Source: Longimonas halophila
GTDB lineage: Bacteria > Bacteroidota > Rhodothermia > Rhodothermales > Salinibacteraceae
Length of the DNA stretch: 64,000 nt
Reading direction: 5' to 3'
Assembly (NCBI RefSeq): GCF_002554705.1
Contig: NZ_PDEP01000007.1
Location: forward strand, 124,001-188,000
Made by a program: the position numbers and the translations under genes. The notes under the pieces were generated by a model. That model searched no databases and had not been told where the DNA came from. It saw nothing but the letters and a program-made list of their open reading frames with translations. This document shows, one piece after another, positions 25,579-34,316 of this stretch (position 1 is the first letter of the stretch; each line of letters begins with the position of its first letter).

Positions 25579-25619
25579 GGCGCTCTCGCGTGACGAACGG
25601 ACTTTCGTGCGAGAGCGCC
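25579..25619 (+). other. Long bulged hairpin between glgE and treS
   Basis: GGCGCTCTCGC (25579-25589) pairs perfectly with GCGAGAGCGCC (25609-25619). After a 3-nt GTG bulge, ACGAA pairs with TTCGT around the loop CGGACT, giving 16 bp in total. It is followed by TCTGTTTCG, not a true T-tract, so it may be an attenuator or an mRNA-stability element setting glgE and treS levels rather than a full terminator. Confidence 0.6.
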
Positions 25620-25662
25620 TCTGTTTCGCATCCCTTCGTACCCAATGCCCCATGCTGCATCT

Positions 25663-28600
25663 ATGCCCAACGACTTTTTGTCCGACCCGCTGTGGTACAA
25701 AGACGCTGTTATCTACGAGCTGCATGTGCGGTCGTTTTATGATGCAAATAACGACGGCTTTGGCGATTTTGCGGGTTTGTGCGAAAAACTGCCCTATCTG
25801 GATGCGCTTGGGGTGAACACACTGTGGCTGCTTCCTTTTCTGGAAAGCCCGCTCAAGGACGATGGCTATGACACTGCCGACTACTTCAAGGTGTTGCCGA
25901 TCCATGGCGACCTGAGCGACTTTCAGAAGTTTATGGATGAGGCCCACGATCGGGGCATGCGGGTTATTACGGAGCTGGTGCTGAACCACACCTCCGACCA
26001 GCATCCCTGGTTTCAGGAGGCGCGCGACCCTAATTCTGATAAGCACGACTGGTATGTGTGGAGCGAGACGGACGACAAGTACGAGGATGTCCGCATCATC
26101 TTCACCGATACCGAGGAGTCGAACTGGACGTGGGATGCGAAGGCGCAGAAGTACTACTGGCATCGCTTCTTTAGCCATCAGCCCGACCTGAACTTCGACA
26201 ACCCGGAGGTGCGAGCGAAGATGAAGGAGGTGATGTTCTTCTGGTTTGATATGGGCGTGGATGGGCTGCGCCTGGATGCCGTTCCGTATCTCTACGAGCG
26301 CGAGGGCACCAGCAGCGAGAATCTGCCCGAAACCATCGACTACGTGAAGGAACTGCGCGCCGCCATTGAGGAGCGCTACGGCCCCGGCAAGGTCATGCTG
26401 GCCGAAGCCAACCAGTGGCCCGAAGACACGCTGCCGTACTTCGGTGAGGACAACGACGGCACGAGCACCGGCGTGCAGATGGCCTTTAACTTCCCGATTA
26501 TGCCGCGCCTGTTTATGGCGCTGCGTCGCGAAAACCGGCGCCCGTTTGTGGAGATGCTGGAGCGCACCCGCGGCATCCCCGAAGATGCGCAGTGGGCCAT
26601 CTTTCTCCGTAACCACGACGAGCTGACCCTCGAAATGGTGACGGACGAGGAGCGCGATTACATGTACAACGAGTACGCCGCCGACGACCGCTTCCGGATC
26701 AACGTGGGCATTCGGCGCCGCCTTACGCCGCTGCTGGAGGGCGAGCGCAAGCGCATTGAGCTGATGAACGCGATCCTGTTCTCGCTCAAGGGCAGCCCGG
26801 TCATCTACTACGGCGACGAAATTGGGATGGGCGACGACCCGTTCTTGGGCGACCGCAACGGCGTGCGCACGCCCATGCAGTGGAGCCCCGACAAGAACGG
26901 CGGCTTCTCACGTGCCCCGCACCACAAGCTGTTCATGCCGCCGATTAACCGGGGCGAGTACGCGTTCGATGTCGTCAACGTCGAGGATGCCAACAACGAC
27001 CCGCATTCGCTCTTGCACTTCATGCGGCGCCTCATTGCACTGCGCCAGCAGCACAAGCAGGTGTTTGGGCGCGGCACGCTGGAGCTGCTTCCGGTCGAAA
27101 ATCCGAGCATTCTGGCGTTTGTGCGTCAGCATGAAGACACCTCCATCCTCGTGTGCGCAAACCTGTCGCGCTACGCCCAACCGGTGGAGCTGCCCTCGCA
27201 TTCGGCGTTTGCAGATGCAGTGCCAGTCGAGCTATTCGGGCAGTCCCCGTTTCCGGCCTTTGAGGACGAATCCTCATACACGATCACCGTGGGCCCGCAC
27301 GGATTCTACTGGTTCAAACTCGTGTCGCAAGACGAACTCGACCGCCGCGCGCTTGCGGATCCCGAACCCGCAACAGCATCCCACAGCAACTCGAACCTGC
27401 CGGTGTTCTCGGTGCAAGAAGGGCTGCAGAACGTGCTCATTCCCACTATGGCACGCGGGCGCCACCCGGAGCGCTTTGCTGCGGAACTGCCCGAATTCTT
27501 GCAGTGCCAGCGCTGGTACGGCAGCAAAGGGCAGTCCATTGACGACGTTGAAGTGGAAGACGCGCTGCGCCTGGACACCGATCCGGTGGTCTATCTCTCC
27601 ATCATTCGTGTGCACCACGGCGACACCTCGGAGCTGTTTACGCTGCCGCTGTCGACCCTGCCCGGCAAAGAGGGCGATGCTCTGCTGGAGGAGCATCCCG
27701 ACGCCGGCGTCATCTGGCTGAACACGGATGCGCAGGAGGAGCACCTGCTCGTGTACGATGCCAGCGTCACCGATGGCTTCTGGTCGACGCTCTACCGCTG
27801 GTGGCGCAATGACGAACGCGGACGCTCGCTGCAGGGCGTGTACGAGGCTCGCCAGACCAGTTCGTTGGATACGGCGGTAGATCCCGGCACCATCCGGCTG
27901 TTCTCAGGCGAGCAGAGCAACTCCTCGGCGGTGGTCGACGATGCCTCATTCGTAAAGCTGTATCGCCGCCTTGAAGAGGGCGTGCATCCCGAACAGGAGC
28001 TGCTGGCTCATCTGACTGAACACGAGTTTAGCTTTACGCCCAGGCTGCACGGTACCATCGACTTTCATGATCACGACCGCACCTACACGCTGGGCATCGT
28101 GCAAGAGGCGCTCGACCTTGACACCGACGGCTGGACGTACGCGCTGCAGTCGGCCCGGCGCTTCCTGGAGCGCGTGGCGCAGACGCCGCTCCCCGAAGAT
28201 GCCGCGCAGCCCCCGTTCTTGGGCCCCACCCATGCGCTGCAGCCGCCGGTGTGGATGGAGAACGTAGCCCCGGAGCTACTCTCCGTGGCCGAGGTGCTCG
28301 GCGTGCGCACCGCTGAGATGCATCGCGTGCTGGCCAAAGGTACCACCGATGCTCTTCACCCCGTCGACGCCCCCAGCGATTTGGGCTCGGTGCTCCGCCG
28401 TAGCATCTGGGATGAGGCCAAGGCCACGCGCGACCTACTGGACGACCACGATGCCCCCGAATCGCTCGACGATGACGTGTCGTGGAATGTGCTCTTGCGC
28501 CACCTGACGGCCCTGAGCGACCACACGGCCTCGTGCCAGCACATCCGCCTGCACGGCGACTACCACCTGGGCCAGATTCTACGGGCAGATGGCGAGTTCT

Positions 28601-29058
28601 ACATCCTCGACTTTGAGGGCGAGCCGGCCCGATCTCTCGACGAACGCCGCCGCCCCAACAACGCCCTCCGCGACGTGGCGGGCATGCTCCGTTCGATGGA
28701 ATACGCCGTGTTCTCCGCCTGGAAACGGTACGATGGCGACGACCCCTATGCGGCCGACTGGGTGCACACGCTCTTGCGCTGGCTGAACGTAACGTTCCTC
28801 GATGCCTACGCCGACACCGCCGAAGACGACGCGTTTCTGCTTCCGCGCGAATCGCGCTATCTCTACCTGTGGGCCTACCTCGTCGAGAAAGCACTCTACG
28901 AGGTACGCTACGAGATCAACAACCGTCCGTCGTGGGCCTGGCTGCCTCTGCGCGGCCTGCACCGCTTGCTCGACGCCGCCCCCGAAGCCGAGTCAGCCTT
29001 TCAAAACGGAACCACCGCCGACGACCACGAGGCATCCTCGTTCTCAGGGTCGCGGTAG
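25663..29058 (+). CDS. treS: Trehalose synthase-maltokinase fusion (TreS-Mak)
   Basis: The product is 1131 aa from the ATG at 25663 (MPNDFLSDPLWYKDAVIYEL); an ATG at 25645 adds six residues. Residues 1 to about 560 are GH13 trehalose synthase, which interconverts trehalose and maltose. Motifs include YELHVRSFYDANNDGFGDF, VTELVLNHTSDQHPWFQ-type sequence, DGLRLDAVPYLYEREGTSSE (nucleophile D205), VMLAEANQWPED and IFLRNHDELTLEMV. From about residue 600 to the end it is maltokinase, which phosphorylates maltose. It opens FLQCQRWYGSKGQSIDDVEV and carries the kinase motif HGDYHLGQIL (H964) followed by FYILDFEGEPARSLDERRRP. The fusion channels trehalose to maltose 1-phosphate for GlgE encoded just upstream. 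Fused TreS-Mak proteins are known in several phyla. Confidence 0.95.
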   Translation: MPNDFLSDPLWYKDAVIYELHVRSFYDANNDGFGDFAGLCEKLPYLDALGVNTLWLLPFLESPLKDDGYDTADYFKVLPIHGDLSDFQKFMDEAHDRGMRVITELVLNHTSDQHPWFQEARDPNSDKHDWYVWSETDDKYEDVRIIFTDTEESNWTWDAKAQKYYWHRFFSHQPDLNFDNPEVRAKMKEVMFFWFDMGVDGLRLDAVPYLYEREGTSSENLPETIDYVKELRAAIEERYGPGKVMLAEANQWPEDTLPYFGEDNDGTSTGVQMAFNFPIMPRLFMALRRENRRPFVEMLERTRGIPEDAQWAIFLRNHDELTLEMVTDEERDYMYNEYAADDRFRINVGIRRRLTPLLEGERKRIELMNAILFSLKGSPVIYYGDEIGMGDDPFLGDRNGVRTPMQWSPDKNGGFSRAPHHKLFMPPINRGEYAFDVVNVEDANNDPHSLLHFMRRLIALRQQHKQVFGRGTLELLPVENPSILAFVRQHEDTSILVCANLSRYAQPVELPSHSAFADAVPVELFGQSPFPAFEDESSYTITVGPHGFYWFKLVSQDELDRRALADPEPATASHSNSNLPVFSVQEGLQNVLIPTMARGRHPERFAAELPEFLQCQRWYGSKGQSIDDVEVEDALRLDTDPVVYLSIIRVHHGDTSELFTLPLSTLPGKEGDALLEEHPDAGVIWLNTDAQEEHLLVYDASVTDGFWSTLYRWWRNDERGRSLQGVYEARQTSSLDTAVDPGTIRLFSGEQSNSSAVVDDASFVKLYRRLEEGVHPEQELLAHLTEHEFSFTPRLHGTIDFHDHDRTYTLGIVQEALDLDTDGWTYALQSARRFLERVAQTPLPEDAAQPPFLGPTHALQPPVWMENVAPELLSVAEVLGVRTAEMHRVLAKGTTDALHPVDAPSDLGSVLRRSIWDEAKATRDLLDDHDAPESLDDDVSWNVLLRHLTALSDHTASCQHIRLHGDYHLGQILRADGEFYILDFEGEPARSLDERRRPNNALRDVAGMLRSMEYAVFSAWKRYDGDDPYAADWVHTLLRWLNVTFLDAYADTAEDDAFLLPRESRYLYLWAYLVEKALYEVRYEINNRPSWAWLPLRGLHRLLDAAPEAESAFQNGTTADDHEASSFSGSR

Positions 29059-29130
29059 CTGGGTTGCATGAGGGGCATTGTGATACCGTGAGATTAACCG
29101 CAGGACCTGGCTACGACCCCGCGTATTGAG

Positions 29131-29165
29131 TCCTTTCTCCCGAGGGGAGAAGGACAGGATGAGGG
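29131..29165. repeat. Hairpin-bearing intergenic repeat
   Basis: TTTCTCCC-gag-GGGAGAAG forms an 8-bp stem with a G-T pair, followed by GACAGGATGAGGGG. From memory, very similar strings occur between genes in many unrelated bacterial genomes; this was not searched. Its position between convergent treS and TonB-like genes could also let it act as a terminator. Confidence 0.4.
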
Positions 29166-29281
29166 GAATACGTCTCTCAAATTGGTAGCGAACAGGCCAC
29201 TGGGGATGCAAGCGGTCTGGGGATGAGGTGCAGCGTACGGCGGCTAATCTAACAATCCGACATAGCCTCTCCCGTCAGCGG

Positions 29282-29674
29282 TTAAAGCTCGAAGTTGATG
29301 GGAAGCACCATCTGGACCTGCACCGGCTCGCCGTCTTTCATGCCGGGGCGCCAGTCCGTCTCTCGGATGACGCGCTGGGCTTCGTGGTCGAGCGCGCGTG
29401 TCCCCGACGAGCTAAGAACACCAATCTCAACAGCCTTGCCCCCGGGCGAAACCACAAACTGGATAATCGCTCGCCCCTCGCGCTCTTGCTCGCGGGCCAA
29501 CTCCGGATACTCCAGCTCGCTGTACAGCGCCTCCAGACCGCCGATGAGCTCAGGCGCTTGATTCGATGCTGACGCGCCCCGGTCTCCGTTCGCTTCTGAT
29601 GTGTTTTCGCTTCCGGCACAGGCACTGAGGCTTAGCATCAGTACACACAATAGAAGCGGAATGAGCCGATGCAT
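29282..29674 (-). CDS. Lipoprotein with TonB C-terminal domain (paralogue 1)
   Basis: The product is 130 aa from the ATG at 29674. The leader MHRLIPLLLCVLMLSLSAC ends in a lipobox, so the mature protein starts at a lipid-modified Cys. A short Ser/Asn/Ala-rich spacer leads to a TonB C-terminal-type domain. That domain shows PELIGGLEALYSELEYPELA, GRAIIQFVVSPGGKAVEIGV, RALDHEAQRVIRETDWRPGM and VQVQMVLPINFEL. It is paralogous to the gene just upstream. Classical TonB is anchored by an N-terminal helix that contacts ExbB/ExbD; here anchoring is by lipid, so energy transduction is unlikely. Membrane side and role are unknown. An upstream in-frame ATG at 29725 would bury the signal peptide. Confidence 0.8.
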   Translation of the reverse strand: MHRLIPLLLCVLMLSLSACAGSENTSEANGDRGASASNQAPELIGGLEALYSELEYPELAREQEREGRAIIQFVVSPGGKAVEIGVLSSSGTRALDHEAQRVIRETDWRPGMKDGEPVQVQMVLPINFEL

Positions 29675-29760
29675 CCAGCCGAACGCATCGTGTGCAGGGG
29701 ACTGTTGTCGGAATGTGTATGTCATGCGTTTAGAAGCAGGTGTAGAAATGGGACAGAACG

Positions 29761-30234
29761 TTAGCGGTTCAGGCTGAAGTTAACGGGCAAGGTCATCTGC
29801 ACCTCGACAGGCTCTCCGGCTCTCATGCCGGGACGAAACGCCAGCTGGCGGACCGCCTCCCACGCCTCGCGGTCGAGAATTGAGTTGCCTGCCGTCTGGC
29901 AGACGCGGACCTCTGTTGGCTCACCTTCGCGCGATAGAATAAACTGGATCCAGCTGGTGCCCTCAGCACCGATTTCGCGCGCCTTGGTCGGATACGACAG
30001 TTTATCGTACATCGATGCCATCCCGCCAATGAGTTCGGGCTCTTGGCAGTCTGTACACTCTTCTTCGTCCGACTCCGCTTCCGCTCGGTTCTCGTTATAA
30101 TCGTCGGGACGGCAGCTTGCGGGGACATCACTACGTACGCCTCCGCTTCCTGCGCAGCCTGCTACGGCCACGACAGTAGCCATCAGAAACGAGAGAAACA
30201 TCCACTTCGACGCAACAGGAAATGAGGAAATCAT
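29761..30234 (-). CDS. Lipoprotein with TonB C-terminal domain (paralogue 2)
   Basis: The product is 157 aa. The signal sequence MISSFPVASKWMFLSFLMAT continues VVAVAGC, a lipobox. The spacer is acidic and Cys-containing (ESDEEECTDCQEPEL), with a CTDC motif that could form a disulfide or bind metal; this is absent from paralogue 1. The C-terminal domain follows with PELIGGMASMYDKLSYPTKA, GTSWIQFILSREGEPTEVRV, ILDREAWEAVRQLAFRPGM and VEVQMTLPVNFSLN. The alignment with paralogue 1 is easy through the whole domain, so the pair arose by tandem duplication. The two genes are 86 nt apart and co-directional. An internal ATG at 30201 is a possible alternative start. Confidence 0.8.
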   Translation of the reverse strand: MISSFPVASKWMFLSFLMATVVAVAGCAGSGGVRSDVPASCRPDDYNENRAEAESDEEECTDCQEPELIGGMASMYDKLSYPTKAREIGAEGTSWIQFILSREGEPTEVRVCQTAGNSILDREAWEAVRQLAFRPGMRAGEPVEVQMTLPVNFSLNR

Positions 30235-30303
30235 TGATGGATGTGATTGGGCGGGACACGAAGAATAGATTGCAAACCATCTATAGCGTAGCCATCTCAG
30301 CCT

Positions 30304-31731
30304 TCAATCGCAAGCTTGTTGGGCCCGGTTTCTCAGCGCGGCGCGGTCGATTTTCATGCGGTTGGGCAGATCGTCGGGCCACAGCAGGTAGCGGTCGGGA
30401 TGCTTAAACCGCGCAAGGCGCCCCTGCAGCCCCGTGCGATAGCAGCCGGGGGCGAACGCGGTGCCCGGCGCCGGCTCCACAAACGCCACCGGACGCGCCC
30501 CAAACTCTTCATCAGGCACGGGCACCACCACCGCACGCGCCACCTGCGGTAGGGCCTGTAGCGCGCGCTCCACGGTCTCCGGCTGGATGTTCTCGCCGCC
30601 CGAAATAAACTGATGGTCCACGCGCCCGGTGATGTGCAGGCGGCCTTCAGCGTCGAGATGCCCGACATCGCCCGTACCCAGCCAGCCGTCTGCATCAAAC
30701 GACTGTGTGCGTCCTGTCGGCGTCAGGTAGGCCCGGCAGCGTGTGGGACCGCGCACGGCCAGTTCGCCGGTGTCGCGCACGGCCAGTTCGCGGTGAGGTA
30801 GCACGTGGCCTGCCGTTGCCAGCGTCTCGCGCGAGGCTCCTGGCGGCGTGGTCGTTACCTGCGAGCCCATCTCGGTGGAGCCGTAGGTCGTGTGCACCGG
30901 CCACCCCCGAGCGTGCGCTTCATCGAGGAGCCCCGCCGGAACGGGCCCGCCACCCACGAGCAGGCCACGCAGCCACGGGGGCGGCGGGCCGTCGGTGGCC
31001 TCCAGCAGGCGCTTAAGCTGTGTGGCGACGAGCGATCCGTGCGTGATGCGGCGCGTCGTCCAGTCGCGCACCGGGTTGTTGAGCAGCGCCACCGCAGCCC
31101 CCGCCAGCGCCGCCCGCATCACAATCGCCAGCCCCCCGATGTGGTAGAGCGGCAGCGACAGCGCCCAGCAGTCCGTACTGCGCAGCGGCATCACCGAAGC
31201 CGCCCCCCGCGCACTGTAGAAGTGCGATCGCCACGCGTGCACCACGCCTTTCGGCTGCCCGGTACTTCCAGAGGTAAAGATCACCGTCGCATCCCCCTGT
31301 AGTTGTAAGGTGGATGCGCAGGAGCGTGCCTGAACGGAGGCGTCTTCCGCTCTCCGGCTACGCGGATGCACCGCCACAGGAGCCGCCGCAGGTAGGGCAT
31401 CGTCGTCATCCGCCAGACACGTTGCGACCCCGGCCATCTGGAGCGCGTCGGCGCGTTCGTCGGGCGTCCACCGCCTGCTCACGAGCACCACGCGCCGCCG
31501 CTCGCGCCAGCCTGCCCACAGCCATGCCAGCGTCTGCACATCGCGGCGCGGCAGCAGCCCGATGGAGGCGCCCTGTAACTGTGCATCCTGCTGCAACGCG
31601 TGCTGGGCCGTGCGAATGTGCGCCTCCAGGTCAGCGAACGTCCACGTACACGCAGGTCCTACGACCGCCGGTGCGTGGGGGCGATACCGCGCCTGAAGGG
31701 CCAACGGGCAGATGATGTGGGACGTGGTCAT
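30304..31731 (-). CDS. menE: o-Succinylbenzoate-CoA ligase MenE
   Basis: MenE activates o-succinylbenzoate to its CoA thioester in menaquinone synthesis. The ATG at 31731 (MTTSHIICPLALQARYRPHA) gives 475 aa; the frame extends to a TTG at 31743. It is an adenylate-forming enzyme with the P-loop-like TVIFTSGSTGQPKGVVHA. VHTTYGSTEMGSQVTT (A5-type motif) and DADGWLGTGDVGHLDAEGRLHITGRVD (A7-A8 region, Asp for ribose) are intact, as is the C-terminal Lys motif region (NRMKIDRAALRN). N-terminal residues are Arg/Ala-rich but in family range. It is the last gene of the men series. MenE fits better than a generic acyl-CoA ligase because it follows menC. Confidence 0.92.
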   Translation of the reverse strand: MTTSHIICPLALQARYRPHAPAVVGPACTWTFADLEAHIRTAQHALQQDAQLQGASIGLLPRRDVQTLAWLWAGWRERRRVVLVSRRWTPDERADALQMAGVATCLADDDDALPAAAPVAVHPRSRRAEDASVQARSCASTLQLQGDATVIFTSGSTGQPKGVVHAWRSHFYSARGAASVMPLRSTDCWALSLPLYHIGGLAIVMRAALAGAAVALLNNPVRDWTTRRITHGSLVATQLKRLLEATDGPPPPWLRGLLVGGGPVPAGLLDEAHARGWPVHTTYGSTEMGSQVTTTPPGASRETLATAGHVLPHRELAVRDTGELAVRGPTRCRAYLTPTGRTQSFDADGWLGTGDVGHLDAEGRLHITGRVDHQFISGGENIQPETVERALQALPQVARAVVVPVPDEEFGARPVAFVEPAPGTAFAPGCYRTGLQGRLARFKHPDRYLLWPDDLPNRMKIDRAALRNRAQQACD

Positions 31732-31795
31732 GGTGATGTCCAATTCGTGGGGACGCTGGGCATATAGGTTGGGCGTTCATTTCGTCTGTCCTGCC

Positions 31796-31823
31796 GTAGA
31801 GACGTGCCATGGCGCGTCTCTAC
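31796..31823. repeat. Near-perfect 28-bp palindrome between menC and menE
   Basis: GTAGAGACG (31796-31804) and CGTCTCTAC (31815-31823) flank a centre TGCCATGGCG that is itself almost self-complementary. Very similar palindromes occur, as I recall, in many cyanobacterial and Bacteroidota genomes; no search was made. It may act as a REP-like element or mRNA hairpin. Confidence 0.6.
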
Positions 31824-31831
31824 TTCTTTCA

Positions 31832-32896
31832 TCACGACCGATCCACCGCCTCCAGCGCGTCCCGATCGACGGTCCAGTTATCAAAGAGACCGGGCGCCAT
31901 GGTCAGCAGTTTGCCGTGTGCATCGGGAATGGGCGGCCACGCGATGTCGCGGGCCAGCGCCTGGTACGTGCTCATGCCAATGGCGCGGTCGGGCGGCGTC
32001 ACCTGCAGCGCCGTAGCAAAGGTGCCCCGCCAGCCGACGCCCGTTTCGTAGGCGCTCGTCACGATGACGGGCACGTCACCCGCCTGCTCGGCCAGCTTCT
32101 GCACGCGGCGGATGCCCATCCATGCGGGCTTCACCACAAACGCCGCCACGGGCCAGTCGGATACCGCGTCGATGCCACGCGCCCGGATGGTTTCGTCGAG
32201 CGCAATGGGGACGGACGTGTCTCCCACAAATGCGCGCAGATCAGCATCGGGCACGAGCGGCTCTTCGATGTATTCGAGCGCCCGACGATGCTGCACCGCC
32301 TCGCAGATGGTGTGCGCCTGCTCGACCGACCACGCCTGGTTCGCATCCAGCCGCACGGTCATGCCCGTAGGCAGCGACGCAAACAGCGCATCGAGCCGGT
32401 CCAGGTCGTCCTCGACCGGGGCACGCCCTACTTTCACCTTGATGGTGCTGACGTGCTCGGCCTGCAGCGCCATCAGCACCTGACGCATGTCGCGGTCCTC
32501 GGGCGTCTGCCACAGCGCATTGCCACTGCGGGCTGAGCGTCCGGCGTTTAGCCAGTCGTGCCACGACGTGCCCGCCTCGCACGCGGCCCACTGCTGCCCG
32601 ATCTGGTCGATGGCAAAGCGCAGCGGCCCCGGTGCCTCGGACGGGTACGGGGTGACGTGTCCGGCGGCATCTGCGCTGAGCGTGTTAACCTCAGACTGCC
32701 AGTCGCGGGCGGCCTGGGTCACCGTCTTGAGCGAGGCGGTAAACCCCAACAGCGGCGCCGCCTCGCCCCAGCACGTCCGCCCCGATGGGTGCTCGGCCGC
32801 CAGCAACAGGCCCGTGCGATGCGATATGGGTCCGTCGGGACCGGGCAACGCGTTAGTCAGTGGGATGCGATATGTGTAGCAGGCAATAGCAGACAT
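31832..32896 (-). CDS. menC: o-Succinylbenzoate synthase MenC
   Basis: MenC dehydrates SHCHC to o-succinylbenzoate. It belongs to the enolase superfamily. The ATG at 32896 (MSAIACYTYRIPLTNALPGP) gives 354 aa; the open frame to 33013 has no family similarity. Catalytic features are STIKVKVGR (first Lys), TVRLDANQAW (Asp ligand), LEYIEEPLVPDADL (Glu ligand), VPIALDETIRA (Asp/Glu ligand) and AAFVVKPAWMG (second catalytic Lys). C-terminal VTSAYETGVGWRGTFATALQ also matches. All expected metal ligands and both lysines are present. The gene lies between menA and menE. Confidence 0.93.
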   Translation of the reverse strand: MSAIACYTYRIPLTNALPGPDGPISHRTGLLLAAEHPSGRTCWGEAAPLLGFTASLKTVTQAARDWQSEVNTLSADAAGHVTPYPSEAPGPLRFAIDQIGQQWAACEAGTSWHDWLNAGRSARSGNALWQTPEDRDMRQVLMALQAEHVSTIKVKVGRAPVEDDLDRLDALFASLPTGMTVRLDANQAWSVEQAHTICEAVQHRRALEYIEEPLVPDADLRAFVGDTSVPIALDETIRARGIDAVSDWPVAAFVVKPAWMGIRRVQKLAEQAGDVPVIVTSAYETGVGWRGTFATALQVTPPDRAIGMSTYQALARDIAWPPIPDAHGKLLTMAPGLFDNWTVDRDALEAVDRS

Positions 32897-33244
32897 AGAC
32901 GGCAATGCGCGGGCGAAAGAAGCAGGTATATCAAATGCGGTTAGAGCGTTACGTACAGTACAGTCCCTCTGTAGCGCTTCAGACTTGGGAATGCACGGGT
33001 AGTGCTGTGTCACAGGTCATTCTGCGGACTGAACCAAGATGGATACGCGTGCCGTGCCGTCCCGAACCGTTCCCGCTAAACGCCGAGGAGATGGTTCGAC
33101 TGCGCTCACCATGACAGGCTTCGTGGGAGAATGATTGCAAGACAAGTATCAAAATGAGGGTTGAAAAAGCAATGGATGTTTTCCTCGTCAATCCGTTCAC
33201 ACGTCCATCCCTCCATACATCAACGACGCGTGCGGAGTGGATAC
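32897..33244. other. Repeat-bearing gap between menA and menC
   Basis: This is the largest gap in the men series (348 bp), with no convincing gene. It holds GGTTCGACTGCGCTCACCAT plus GACAG at 33093-33117, which resembles a widespread intergenic repeat (from memory, not searched). It also holds the inverted second copy of the 26-bp dispersed repeat (33191-33216). menH and menB, the missing pathway genes, are not here. Confidence 0.5.
33191..33216 (-). repeat. Dispersed 26-bp intergenic repeat, copy 2 (inverted)
   Basis: The reverse complement begins ATGGAGGGATGG and ends GTGAACGGAT, matching 23342-23367 with three substitutions. Confidence 0.5.
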
Positions 33245-34153
33245 TTACGTGAGCATCCACCCAAGCGCAAAACAGATGCTGTAGAGCGCCAGGGTGCGTC
33301 CGGTTGTAGGCAGAAGTGGATTCAGGCGCTCCGGGTCGGTGGTGCCCGAGTGCAACGTTTGCAGGGCGGGCCAGGCGCCTGCTACGACGGGCGCGGCGAC
33401 CAGGACGCCCCAGTGTCCTCCTACATGAAGTGGCAGCGCAACAGGAACGATTGCAGCTACCGCCATGCAGACTGCATACAGCCGCACTCCGAACGCGCGC
33501 CCGAGGCGTACTACAAGCGTGCGCTTGTCCGCCTGACGGTCGCCTTCGAGGTCACGGATGTTGTTGATGAGCAGAATACACACCGAGAGCGCCCCCGGTC
33601 CGGCTCCAGCAAGCACCGCAGGCGCCGTAAGGGTGAGCGTCTGCACATAGTACGTACCCGCTACCGCTACCGGGCCAAAGAACACAAACACAAAGAGATC
33701 CGCCAAGCCGATGTACGCCAGCGAGTAGCGTCCGGCGGTGTACCAGAGCGCCGAGGCAATCGACGTCACGCCGATGAGCACCACGGGCCAGCCGCCGCGA
33801 ATCATCAGGTAGGTGCCTGCGGCTACCGCTGCCGCAAACACCGCAAATGTGGCCCAGCGCATCGTCTTCGGATCCACCAGTTCGGCCTGCGTTACGCGCA
33901 ACGGTCCCACGCGCTCCTCGGTGTCGGTGCCACGCAGGAAGTCCGTGTAGTCGTTGTGGAAGTTCACCCCCACCTGAATCAGCAATGCCGACAACAGCGC
34001 AAGTCCGGCACTAAGCGGATGAAAGCCGCCATCGCCCACGGCCAGGGCAATCCCGATCATTACAGGCGCTGCCGCCGCTGGAAGTGTCTTCGGGCGGGCG
34101 GCCTGAATCCAGATGCGCCAGGGCGCAGCAGCCAATTCGTCGCGGGTGGGCAT
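33245..34153 (-). CDS. menA: 1,4-Dihydroxy-2-naphthoate polyprenyltransferase MenA
   Basis: MenA prenylates DHNA to demethylmenaquinone in the inner membrane. The protein is 302 aa with about eight hydrophobic helices. The prenyl-diphosphate/Mg motif is NFHNDYTDFLRGTDTEERVG (Asp-rich first motif). A second motif, NNIRDLEGDRQADKRTLVVR, sits in the loop that in UbiA-family enzymes carries the second Asp cluster. The N-terminal WRIWIQAARPKTLPAAAAP block is diagnostic of MenA. It is co-directional with menD upstream and menC downstream, with wide gaps on both sides. Confidence 0.95.
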   Translation of the reverse strand: MPTRDELAAAPWRIWIQAARPKTLPAAAAPVMIGIALAVGDGGFHPLSAGLALLSALLIQVGVNFHNDYTDFLRGTDTEERVGPLRVTQAELVDPKTMRWATFAVFAAAVAAGTYLMIRGGWPVVLIGVTSIASALWYTAGRYSLAYIGLADLFVFVFFGPVAVAGTYYVQTLTLTAPAVLAGAGPGALSVCILLINNIRDLEGDRQADKRTLVVRLGRAFGVRLYAVCMAVAAIVPVALPLHVGGHWGVLVAAPVVAGAWPALQTLHSGTTDPERLNPLLPTTGRTLALYSICFALGWMLT

Positions 34154-34212
34154 GAGGCGGTGTGTTCAGTTAAAGGCGTTTTGTTGAGAGGCGAAGAGGC
34201 CGCTTCGCTCCC

Positions 34213-34253
34213 GCCGGAGACGTACGCGCCGGGCGGCGCTCCCAGTCTCCGGC
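34213..34253. repeat. Nested palindromic hairpin between menD and menA
   Basis: The outer stem GCCGGAGAC/GTCTCCGGC (34213-34221/34245-34253) encloses an inner perfect stem GCGCC-gggc-GGCGC (34226-34239). Both are exact. There is no T-tract. A REP-like or mRNA-processing element is likelier than a terminator, since it lies inside a co-directional gene series. Confidence 0.6.
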
Positions 34254-34316
34254 TACGGGTACCGTTTCTCCATCACGTAGCATTGAATCACTACCCAATA
34301 ACGGATTCAATGTCTG

